This document shows, in pieces, positions 34,752 to 42,382 of a stretch of 64,000 nt of DNA. The notes beneath the pieces were generated by a model. The model ran no database searches. It had not been told where the DNA came from and was given only the letters and a program-made list of their open reading frames with translations. The DNA is taken from the NCBI RefSeq assembly GCF_000422805.1, contig NZ_AUGT01000025.1, positions 1 through 64,000 on the forward strand. The letters are read 5' to 3'. Origin of the DNA: Nocardioides halotolerans DSM 19273 (GTDB taxonomy: Bacteria > Actinomycetota > Actinomycetes > Propionibacteriales > Nocardioidaceae). The translations under genes were made by a program, and so were the position numbers. Within the stretch, counting starts at the first letter, position 1. Each line of letters starts with the position of its first letter.

Positions 34752-35722
34752 CCTCGTACCACGTCGGCGACCTGGTCGTCCATCAATGCCGTCGGAAGTA
34801 CGCCGATCAGGAGGTCGTAGGAGACCGCGTCCACCCCGAACAAGCGGGCGACGTCGATATCGCTTGCCCGCAGTCCTGGGAAGTCGTCGCCGACGGTCCA
34901 CCAGCGGATCTCTCGCAGCGCGTACTGCGCAGGCACGGAAAGTTCCATCCCCCGGAAGTAACCCATATCGGCGAGTCGTGTCTCGAGCGCGTCCATCGGT
35001 ACGCCTGCCTCGACGAGTCGGTCGATCCTGGCGTCGATATCGGGTGCGTCGGTTGCACTCGACAGGTGGGGGACCGCCAGGTGGAGGTTTGTCGAGAGGC
35101 TCGGGTCGAGCTGATCGAGATTGGAGATGCGGACCGTGTTGGCGTTGACCGCTGCTGTGCTCTTCACCTCGACATCCCACCCGTTGCGGCTGAAGTCATG
35201 CACCGCTCCCGACGGGCCGGTCCACCCGAGGACCGCCTTGACCGGATCTACCGATCCGAGCATGGCCATGACCTCAAGTTCGCCGATGAGCCCGATGACT
35301 TCGTCGCGCGACAACCCTTCGAGGGAGCGGCGCAGGAGGGCTCGCCAATCGTCCAGGGTCGAGATGACAGCGTTAAGTCCCGCACCTGGCTCGCGCCCGA
35401 GTCGGCTCAACGCATCCTCGACCAGCCTGTCGAACGGGCCGACTAGGCGGCGGATCGTGCAACTCAGGTCTGCGTACCGAACCTCGATGTCGTTGAATAC
35501 GAGGTCGCGATGACCCAGATCGATCCCCCGACTGACACGGTCCTTCGGAGTCTCCCCATTGGGCACGGGGACGAGGAGGTGCCGGAGACCGTCGTCGTCC
35601 ACCCCAAGTAGGACCGGTCCGAGCGGCGTGGATACGCCTGACCTCCGCGTCAATACCTGTTCCCCATGGCGGCGGCTGTCCCCGAGGAGGAGGGCGAACT
35701 GCTCGGAGATCGATGCGCTCAT
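34739..35722 (-). CDS. PD-(D/E)XK motif nuclease (DUF4420-like)
   Basis: A 327-residue protein with a PD-(D/E)XK core: GLIGELEVM (E148/E150), then HDFSRNGWDVEVKST supplying D183, E185 and K187. It matches the DUF4420 family, the MzaD component of MZA defence systems and the nuclease of related GHKL/Z1 loci. It is predicted to cut DNA when licensed by the two ATPases. Its start overlaps the Z1 gene stop by 4 bp (ATGA). Confidence 0.82.
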   Translation of the reverse strand: MSASISEQFALLLGDSRRHGEQVLTRRSGVSTPLGPVLLGVDDDGLRHLLVPVPNGETPKDRVSRGIDLGHRDLVFNDIEVRYADLSCTIRRLVGPFDRLVEDALSRLGREPGAGLNAVISTLDDWRALLRRSLEGLSRDEVIGLIGELEVMAMLGSVDPVKAVLGWTGPSGAVHDFSRNGWDVEVKSTAAVNANTVRISNLDQLDPSLSTNLHLAVPHLSSATDAPDIDARIDRLVEAGVPMDALETRLADMGYFRGMELSVPAQYALREIRWWTVGDDFPGLRASDIDVARLFGVDAVSYDLLIGVLPTALMDDQVADVVRGWAH

Positions 35723-38382
35723 TCCGCCGCCTCGAGTTCGGGCATGGCATCACCTTCCATATCAGTCGGGATCTCCTCGCTCGACGGATCCAGTTCCGGC
35801 TGCCAGTCAGGTGTGACGCCGTAGTAGGTCCCTTCGGCATGCGGGTCCGCGCCGGCGGCGGGGAAGATGATTCCGAGTCCTACAAGATGTTCGGCCATCC
35901 CCATCTCGGTGCGCGCTCTACGTGAACCCTCGTTCTGCGGCAGGGAGTCCTTGCTGACCACGTAGATGATGATCTGACCCGCACCCGCGGCGTGTTTCCG
36001 GCGGACGTCTCGCGGCTGTCGCCGCTCGTCGGCGCTTAGCGAGCTGACTATCACTGGGTCGAGGTCGGCGAACCAATCGTCGTGGTTCAAGAGGGACTTG
36101 ATGTTCACGGTTCCCGGGCCCGAATCCTTGAGCGGTGCACGGTTGACGGCCGTGACGTGTCCGAATCCCAGGTCGAGGCCGCCGAGGTCGACCAGGTCGC
36201 CACCCGCGTCGCGCGCAGGCCGCGATGAGCTGATGACGGTGACGTTCCACGTGCTCGTGGGCGCCGCCTCGCGGATCCACCCGGTCATGAAGTCGGAACG
36301 CATCGACGCTTGGTCGGGGTGGAACCGGTACTGCTTGAGCAGGTCGCAGACGATCTCCGCGGACACTCCGCTGAAGCGCCAACGCGGCGGAGAATCGGAC
36401 CGGACCAGTTCGGAGGTCGACATGCATCGCGAGAGGAAGTCGCGTGCCGCCTGGATGTTGTTAAGAGCGACGTCCTGATTGCGGTCGAAGATGAATGTCT
36501 GCATCCGCTCACCGGCGTAGGTGACCCGCACCAGTCTGGCCGCTCCCATCTTGTTCCGCGCCACGATCGCAAGGCGTCCTGGGTGCTCGCGCACTCGGAC
36601 TCCGACCTCACTTGGAGTCAGCCGTTGCAGCTCCATGTCGGCGATCTCCCCGCGGATCTCTGCTTCCACCAGCGCCAAGAACCGATATTCGTCGGCCAGC
36701 GAGGATTGAAGCCAGATCCGAGGCAGGTCTTCGTAGCCGGGGCGATAGCCGAACCACCGACCCATCTGGAGCAACGTGTCATAAGTGTTCGACGTCCGTG
36801 TGAAGTACGAGACGACAAGACCTTCAAGAGTCAGACCGCGGGAGAGCGTACCGCCGCCGATCGCGATGACCACTTCACGGACCGGGTTCCCGGAGGCATC
36901 CTTCCTGTCGTAGTCGAGACGGTCGGTCGACATACCGTTGTCGACGATCACACGTGCGTCTACGAGAATGGCGCCGACATGCTTGGCGACCTCGTCCCAG
37001 GCCGGCATGGGTTCGGTCGCGCAGGCGGCCGCGCGATCCTTCTCCGATGCGAAGGCCGCCGACAGAGCGGAACGGGCGCCGCTCTGCCAAGTTCGCTTCA
37101 TTTCGTCACGCAGAGCCGCCACCTTCCTCTGCATCGCGAAGTGCGGAGCCGAGTAGTGAGTGGTGTGGATCAGCATCGAACTGTGATCGTCCTGTCCCCG
37201 GGCCCGACGGATGGCCGACGACAGGATGAACCACTCAAGCGCGTCTCTCAACGACTTGGGCACAGGCGGGACGAAGGACTCGCGAGCCTCGGTGCCGCTG
37301 GGCGGCCGGAGAGCTGTCGCTTCGGCGTCGGTGATCTCGCGGATCATGTCGAGCCCGGGATCCGGCTCGTCTTCATCGGACAGTGGTTCCCGCCCGAACA
37401 GGCGCTCGGCTCCGAAGTACTCGATGGGTCGGGGAAGGTTGATGATGAAGTTGGACGGATACAGGTCCGAACCGTCGGTCTCCATGAAGATATTGGCGAA
37501 CGGCGTGGCGGTGTACCCGACATAGGTCCCGCTCTGGACCAATGCCCAGATCTCTTTGAGAAGCCCATTGATCGCCGACCGCTCGGCGCGGCCAGTGGCG
37601 CTGTTCGGCGTCGCTTGATCGGCCTCGTCGTCAAGCAGAAGGACGGGCGTCCGGCGAAGGATGTCAACCGGCGTCTCTTTGAGCCAGTCGCGAAGATTCG
37701 CGAGACGCGACGCGTTCTTCTTGATGACGATGATGACGGGCTTGTCGGACCCGAGGAGCGCCGCGCCGCGGTGGGTGTGGCTGTTGACGAAGTCCGCATC
37801 GGCCGTCGTCAACGCGACACATGCCCCTGACGCGAAGTCGAGGTCCTTCGCGATGCGAACCTGTGTCTGCTCGCGCAGGTTGTTATGGATTCCCGAGAGA
37901 ACGATCAGTAGGCCGACGCCTCGGTCCGCAGCCTTAGCCATGACGGCGGTGAAGTTCGCCGTCTTGCCGGACTGGACGTATCCGATGACAAGCCCGAGCT
38001 TCTTCAGCCCGTGGACGTTCGGGTTGGCCAGCTGCGCGACGACCTTGGTCGACGCCCGATCGATGTCCGGCACAGCGGCCGCCATTCGGCCGCTCAGCAG
38101 CCGATCCTTGAGGGCGTCCCAATGCCGGTCGCCCGGCTCGGGGCCGGAGTACCACCGAGCCATCTGGACATTCGCGACGAGGGACCGGTCCACGACGCCT
38201 GTCGGCGAATCGAGGAGGTCGTTCTCGGCTTGGTCGCGCCGGATCCCGTCCGCGGCAGCATCGAGCGCTGCCGAATCGACGATGCCACCAAGCGAGTCGA
38301 GCACCTCGTCAAGGCTCAGCCGAAGACGACCGATCTGATCGATGATGATCTGCCGTGTGCGCGCTATGACCTGTTCGTCCAT
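35719..38382 (-). CDS. Z1 domain ATPase/helicase-like protein
   Basis: An 887-residue Z1-superfamily protein, a superfamily II helicase relative. Walker A GYVQSGKT is at 134-141, the DEAD box within LLLDDEADQA at 252-255, motif III-like YTATPFANIF near 290-299, and the Z1 signatures GGGTLSRGLTLEGLVV and QMGRWFGYRPGY in the C-terminal half. Z1 proteins accompany MutL/MORC ATPases, DUF4420 nucleases and DNA methylases. First gene of the operon, with a good GGAGGTGGAGG ribosome-binding site and a TAGCGT -10-like hexamer at 38401-38406. Confidence 0.9.
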   Translation of the reverse strand: MDEQVIARTRQIIIDQIGRLRLSLDEVLDSLGGIVDSAALDAAADGIRRDQAENDLLDSPTGVVDRSLVANVQMARWYSGPEPGDRHWDALKDRLLSGRMAAAVPDIDRASTKVVAQLANPNVHGLKKLGLVIGYVQSGKTANFTAVMAKAADRGVGLLIVLSGIHNNLREQTQVRIAKDLDFASGACVALTTADADFVNSHTHRGAALLGSDKPVIIVIKKNASRLANLRDWLKETPVDILRRTPVLLLDDEADQATPNSATGRAERSAINGLLKEIWALVQSGTYVGYTATPFANIFMETDGSDLYPSNFIINLPRPIEYFGAERLFGREPLSDEDEPDPGLDMIREITDAEATALRPPSGTEARESFVPPVPKSLRDALEWFILSSAIRRARGQDDHSSMLIHTTHYSAPHFAMQRKVAALRDEMKRTWQSGARSALSAAFASEKDRAAACATEPMPAWDEVAKHVGAILVDARVIVDNGMSTDRLDYDRKDASGNPVREVVIAIGGGTLSRGLTLEGLVVSYFTRTSNTYDTLLQMGRWFGYRPGYEDLPRIWLQSSLADEYRFLALVEAEIRGEIADMELQRLTPSEVGVRVREHPGRLAIVARNKMGAARLVRVTYAGERMQTFIFDRNQDVALNNIQAARDFLSRCMSTSELVRSDSPPRWRFSGVSAEIVCDLLKQYRFHPDQASMRSDFMTGWIREAAPTSTWNVTVISSSRPARDAGGDLVDLGGLDLGFGHVTAVNRAPLKDSGPGTVNIKSLLNHDDWFADLDPVIVSSLSADERRQPRDVRRKHAAGAGQIIIYVVSKDSLPQNEGSRRARTEMGMAEHLVGLGIIFPAAGADPHAEGTYYGVTPDWQPELDPSSEEIPTDMEGDAMPELEAAE

Positions 38383-38400
38383 TCCTCCACCTCCGTCGCG

Positions 38401-38406
38401 ACGCTA
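38401..38406 (-). promoter_or_regulatory. Predicted -10 element of the Z1 operon
   Basis: TAGCGT on the minus strand, followed by a short leader carrying GGAGGTGGAGG just before the ATG at 38382. Unlike most genes here this transcript would have a real 5' leader of about 10-15 nt. No clear -35 element was found. The 170-bp gap to the divergent methyltransferase gene holds both promoters. Confidence 0.5.
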
Positions 38407-38541
38407 CTTGAGCTAGGCCACTTCCCGGGGGAGAAACGGCTCAGGTGGGGCACGATCCCAACGCATCCGGCACCGCGAACTTCGCGGCGTGTCTCGGGCG
38501 ACCGGCTGGTCTGAGTTACGGGCGCTGGGGGTGCCCGTCGA

Positions 38542-38547
38542 TAGAAT
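38542..38547 (+). promoter_or_regulatory. Predicted -10 element of the methyltransferase gene
   Basis: TAGAAT lies 6 nt before the GTG at 38554, so transcription should begin at or within a base or two of the start codon, giving a leaderless mRNA. It supports the long start over an internal ATG at 38572. A methyltransferase with its own promoter, separate from the nuclease operon, would allow methylation to be established first. Confidence 0.6.
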
Positions 38548-38553
38548 CAACGG

Positions 38554-40464
38554 GTGCCGGCCCCCGAATCGATGAGATTGCGGCTCGACCGTGGACAGGC
38601 TCTTCGACTGCCGCGCCACCCGGACCACTGCGAGGACGTTCACGGTGTCGTTGAGCTCGCTAGGAGACTTCGAGCAGCGGCCCCCCAACCCCTGATCGCG
38701 GCCGATCTCTTCTCCGGGGCCGGAGGCATGAGTCTCGGCCTGGAAGCCGCCGGGATGAGGGTCGTCTTCGGTGCCGACTTCGACCCCGATGCGCTCGAGA
38801 CGCACGCGCACCACTTCGGCGGGATGTCGGTCGACTGGGACCTCGGTGACCCTGATCGCGTTGCCGAGGTGGGCAGCATCCTGCGGGCCGTCAACATCGA
38901 CGTGTTGGCCGGCGGCCCTCCATGCCAGCCGTTCTCGAAGGCGGGCCGGTCCCGCATGCGTTATCTGGTTCAGCACGGCCTGCGGGAGCCCCACGACAAG
39001 CGCCGCGACCTCTGGGAGTCCTACCTGGAGATCGTCCGGGTCGCCAAGCCGCGTGCAGTCATCATGGAGAACGTCCCCGACATGGCGCTTGACCGTGAGA
39101 TGTTCATCCTTCGGTCGATCGTGCGCAGGCTCGAGGACTGGGGTTATTCCGTTCAGGAGCGGGTGGTGGACACCTATCGGTACGGCGTTCCGCAGTTCCG
39201 ACAGCGGTTGATCCTCGTTGCGCTGGCCGGCGGGCTTGAGTTCGCGTGGCCGCAGGAGTCCAACAAGAAGGTCACTCTGGGCAATGCGATCCGCGACCTT
39301 CCTCCGGTCGGCGCGAAGGAGGGCTGGCTCTCTGACGAGACCCGCCAGGTGTGGCGTAGGTACGACGGACCGCAGACTGAGTTCCAGCGGGAGATGCGGG
39401 CGTCCGTGCCGGCCGCACACACTGATCGGATCTACGATCATGTGACCCGCCGTGTTCGTGATGACGATGCGGCGGCCTTCGAGTTCCTCGACACCAAGAC
39501 CAAGTACTCCGAGCTTCCAGACGAACTCAAGCGCTACCGCGATGACATCTTCGACGACAAGTACAAGCGGCTCGACGCCGATGACCTCTCGCGGACGATC
39601 ACCGCGCACATCGCGAAGGACGGGTATTGGTACATCCATCCCGAGCAGAACCGGACGCTGACGATCCGAGAAGCAGCCCGGATCCAGACGTTCCCGGACC
39701 ATTTCAGGTTCGCTGGGCCGCCCACGGCGGCCTTCCGCCAGATCGGCAACGCGGTTCCGCCCAAGCTCGCCCGTGCGATCGGCACCGCCGTTTCCGAAGT
39801 ACTCTCCAAGCGCACCGCGTCCGTCGGCCTTCGAACGGAGGCGACCCGCTCCGCCCTCGCAGAGTGGGGAAGGACCGCGGAGCAGGTCAGACCATGGTTG
39901 CGGTCCCATTCGCGTTGGCTCGTCGTCCTCGGTGACACGCTTCTAGGGGATGAGTCGCCCACGACTGTTGCGGCGCTCTGGCCGTTGGTACGGAAGTGGC
40001 CGACCCCGGAACTATTCGTTCAGGACGAGGCCCGTGTCGCCGAGGTCGTGTCATGGATCGGCAAGGAGGCCGCTGCCGCTGCACTGACGGAGTTGGCGAA
40101 GACGATCGCCTCGGAGGGTTGGTCGCTCGACGATGACCACTCGGCGAACCTGGTCGCCCGTGGACTGCTCAGACGCGCTGCTTCCGAGCTCGCGATGCTC
40201 GCCGATCCCGAAGGGGAGGAGCCGGTCATCGCGAACACTGCTGCGCTCCGCGTCGCAGGTCGGTTCTTCCAAGGCACCGAGCGGTGGCTGAAGAACCGGA
40301 ACTCCGACGGTCGGATTGCGGTCGCTCGCCTGATCGGCTTCGACGAGGAGAGCCGTCAGGCCCAGATCGCGCTCATCGAGCTGGGTGCGCGAATTTGCAC
40401 GCCCAAGGCGCCCGACTGCGGCGTCTGCCCTCTGGCCAGATGGTGCCAGTATCGTCAGCGCTGA
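38554..40464 (+). CDS. DNA (cytosine-5) methyltransferase fused to an Fe-S HhH-GPD (EndoIII/MutY-like) domain
   Basis: A 636-residue fusion. Residues about 45-420 are a complete C5-cytosine methyltransferase: motif I DLFSGAGGMSLGLEAAG (51-67), catalytic PCQ in GGPPCQPFS (C124), ENVPD (172-176), PQFRQRL (213-219) and motif X FRQIGNAVPP (394-403). Residues about 445-636 resemble the endonuclease III/MutY fold and end with a perfect Fe-S loop C615-x6-C622-x2-C625-x5-C631. However, the helix-hairpin-helix reads ARGLLRRAASEL instead of LPGVGRKTA-like, and the catalytic Asp position is Asn (IANTAALRV), so glycosylase activity is probably lost. A structural or mismatch-sensing role is inferred. It faces away from the Z1 operon and towards the second ATPase. 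Confidence 0.9.
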   Translation: MPAPESMRLRLDRGQALRLPRHPDHCEDVHGVVELARRLRAAAPQPLIAADLFSGAGGMSLGLEAAGMRVVFGADFDPDALETHAHHFGGMSVDWDLGDPDRVAEVGSILRAVNIDVLAGGPPCQPFSKAGRSRMRYLVQHGLREPHDKRRDLWESYLEIVRVAKPRAVIMENVPDMALDREMFILRSIVRRLEDWGYSVQERVVDTYRYGVPQFRQRLILVALAGGLEFAWPQESNKKVTLGNAIRDLPPVGAKEGWLSDETRQVWRRYDGPQTEFQREMRASVPAAHTDRIYDHVTRRVRDDDAAAFEFLDTKTKYSELPDELKRYRDDIFDDKYKRLDADDLSRTITAHIAKDGYWYIHPEQNRTLTIREAARIQTFPDHFRFAGPPTAAFRQIGNAVPPKLARAIGTAVSEVLSKRTASVGLRTEATRSALAEWGRTAEQVRPWLRSHSRWLVVLGDTLLGDESPTTVAALWPLVRKWPTPELFVQDEARVAEVVSWIGKEAAAAALTELAKTIASEGWSLDDDHSANLVARGLLRRAASELAMLADPEGEEPVIANTAALRVAGRFFQGTERWLKNRNSDGRIAVARLIGFDEESRQAQIALIELGARICTPKAPDCGVCPLARWCQYRQR

Positions 40465-40471
40465 CCGAGAG

Positions 40472-41758
40472 TCAGAGCTCAAGCTGTCGCGCTAGTTCCG
40501 GCAGTCGCTGCCGCAGCTTGCTAAGCGCACCTCGGAACTCCTCAAGCGACCTGTCCTCCATGATCGCGGCCTTCAGTGCGATCCCGACGTCGCGCAAGGC
40601 CGTCTCCGAGGCCTTAGACGCCTTGGTGGTCACGTCGGAACGGCCGCCGGAGTTGGCCGATCGGCGGTAGGCGTCGTCAGCGAGTACGCACAGCTCTTGG
40701 ACCGGACGCTCGAGCATCTGCCGCAAAGCCGGTGGAAGCTCTACGCTCATCTTTGCCACGTTGATCTGGAACGACTCGTCCAGATCGGTGTCGAAGTCGA
40801 TGGCGGCACGGGCAAGTTTCATGTGCTCGTCGATGCCGCGCAGGCCTGACCATCCACCGTGCTGCACGAGCCGATCGGCGCGATAGATGTAGAGACCCTG
40901 TTGCCGGTTCCATTTGAGCGGTCCCGACAGCCGTTCGAACTCCTCCAACGAGGTGAACCGGTCCCGGGCCGGCAGCACCACGCCTCGGAACCGAACCTCG
41001 GACGAGCCTCGTTCTGTCTCGATCTCGTAGTGGTGTTCGTCGAGAACCTTGCGCTCGGGCTCGTTTGGAGCGAACGGGTCCCAGGCCCGGAGCTTCTCGT
41101 CGTCGACGCAGATGATGACCTCTTCACGTCCAGCGACGTCTCCGCCGATGAACCGATGGAACACCATGGCCAGGTGCTGCGACGTCTTGGACGCCAGTGA
41201 GCGAAGACGGCGACGGCCCCACCCGCTCTCGGCATACCGCTCGGGGAGCACGCGGTCAAGGTCTTCCCAGACCACGACGGTGCCTGGGGACTCGCGTAAC
41301 AGATCCTTCGCGCGTTCGATGGCGGTGGAGGTCTCCCCCACGGTGATGTCCCACCGGTCACTGCGTGCCACCCGGTTCAGATCCAGGGTCATGACTTGGA
41401 AGCTGGCGCGCTTCGGCGCGGTACGGGTGACGACCGTCAGCCGCCTACATTGGGAGAAGGAGCCGGTCTTCAGGCCAAGGCCGAATCGACCCAATTCGTT
41501 CTTTCCGTACGCTCTTCTCGTTCCGAACCGAAGAGCTTCGATCAGCTCGCGTGCTCTCATGCCGTCGCCGTCATCACTGATCAGGACGTATGAACCGTTC
41601 GGTTCGAAGTGCGTGTAGATGTTGATGCGCGCCGCGTTCGCAGTGATGGCGTTATCAACAAGGTCGGCGATAGCGGTCGGGAAGTCGTACCCGATGTCAC
41701 GAAGGGACCCGGTGAGACGCGCCGCGGACGGTGCTACCTCGTACGTCTTGGTGTCCAC
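40472..41758 (-). CDS. MORC/MutL-like GHKL ATPase
   Basis: A 428-residue second GHKL ATPase, distinct from the 697-residue one. ATP-binding motifs: ADLVDNAITANA (32-43), SDDGDGM (61-67) and GRFGLGLK (90-97). The following 300 residues include WNRQQGLYIYRADRLV, matching the S5/transducer part of MORC/MutL-type proteins (YIYRNxRLI-like). MORC-like ATPases of this kind are known companions of restriction-modification genes. A GTG start with AGGAGG 11 nt upstream. It ends 7 bp from the methyltransferase gene and is divergent from vsr by 29 bp. Confidence 0.85.
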   Translation of the reverse strand: MDTKTYEVAPSAARLTGSLRDIGYDFPTAIADLVDNAITANAARINIYTHFEPNGSYVLISDDGDGMRARELIEALRFGTRRAYGKNELGRFGLGLKTGSFSQCRRLTVVTRTAPKRASFQVMTLDLNRVARSDRWDITVGETSTAIERAKDLLRESPGTVVVWEDLDRVLPERYAESGWGRRRLRSLASKTSQHLAMVFHRFIGGDVAGREEVIICVDDEKLRAWDPFAPNEPERKVLDEHHYEIETERGSSEVRFRGVVLPARDRFTSLEEFERLSGPLKWNRQQGLYIYRADRLVQHGGWSGLRGIDEHMKLARAAIDFDTDLDESFQINVAKMSVELPPALRQMLERPVQELCVLADDAYRRSANSGGRSDVTTKASKASETALRDVGIALKAAIMEDRSLEEFRGALSKLRQRLPELARQLEL

Positions 41759-41774
41759 TATCGAGTCAACCTCC

Positions 41775-41780
41775 TAGTGT
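41775..41780 (+). promoter_or_regulatory. Predicted -10 element of vsr
   Basis: TAGTGT followed after 7 nt by the ATG at 41788, consistent with a leaderless vsr transcript. The 29-bp divergent gap also holds the AGGAGG site of the GHKL gene on the other strand, so both promoters overlap. Confidence 0.55.
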
Positions 41781-41787
41781 TCACAGC

Positions 41788-42300
41788 ATGCCAGGCGCGA
41801 GGCGGCCGGACCCGAGTCGAGAAGGTGTGTCGGCCACAGGCTATTTGGCGCCACCGACAGTTCAGCCGCCGGTCTCCGCCGCCGCTCGGCGCACGATGCA
41901 AGGTAACCGAAGCACGGACACTGGCCCCGAGCTCGCAGTTCGCGCTCTTCTCCACAGGGCCGGACTGCGCTACCGGGTGAACGTGCCGCTGCCCTTCGAC
42001 CGCCGTCGTCGAGCCGACATCGTGTTCAGCCGCGTTGGCCTCTATGTCTTCATCGACGGGTGCTTCTGGCACGGCTGCTCGGAACACTTCGTCACCCCGA
42101 AGACTCGAACCGACTTCTGGCTCAACAAGGTGGGACGGAACCGCGATCGGGACCGTGACACCGATCGTCAACTCATCGAGCACGGGCTCGTCTCGCTGCG
42201 GATCTGGGAACACCTCCCACCGGATCAGGCGGCCGAACTGATCGTGGCGGCGTACGAGAGTTTGCAAGATCGACCTGCGGACAGGCGACACATCACCTGA
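41788..42300 (+). CDS. vsr: Very short patch repair endonuclease
   Basis: A 170-residue Vsr enzyme, which nicks 5' of T in T:G mismatches formed by deamination of 5-methylcytosine. Motifs align with E. coli Vsr: RTMQGNRSTDTGPEL at the start, ADIVF (catalytic D77), DGCFWHGCSEH (H95, H100 and zinc-binding Cys) and FWLNKVGRNRDRD, then LRIWEHLPP. The first 35 residues are a Pro-rich extension. It is the usual guardian of a C5-cytosine methyltransferase and supports the view that the neighbouring enzyme makes m5C. Last gene of the island; nothing recognised in the 82 bp before nrdJ. Confidence 0.92.
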   Translation: MPGARRPDPSREGVSATGYLAPPTVQPPVSAAARRTMQGNRSTDTGPELAVRALLHRAGLRYRVNVPLPFDRRRRADIVFSRVGLYVFIDGCFWHGCSEHFVTPKTRTDFWLNKVGRNRDRDRDTDRQLIEHGLVSLRIWEHLPPDQAAELIVAAYESLQDRPADRRHIT

Positions 42301-42382
42301 ACACATTCCGCCGACAACCGCTGACGATGCGTGATGGATACATTGCCCGCTTCGCCGCTCCTTCCCCGTCGAAGGCCGACCG

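Noticed and set aside
30000..42380. Prophage or integrative element
   Set aside because: No integrase, excisionase, phage structural, transfer or replication gene was found, so only 'defence island' is supported.
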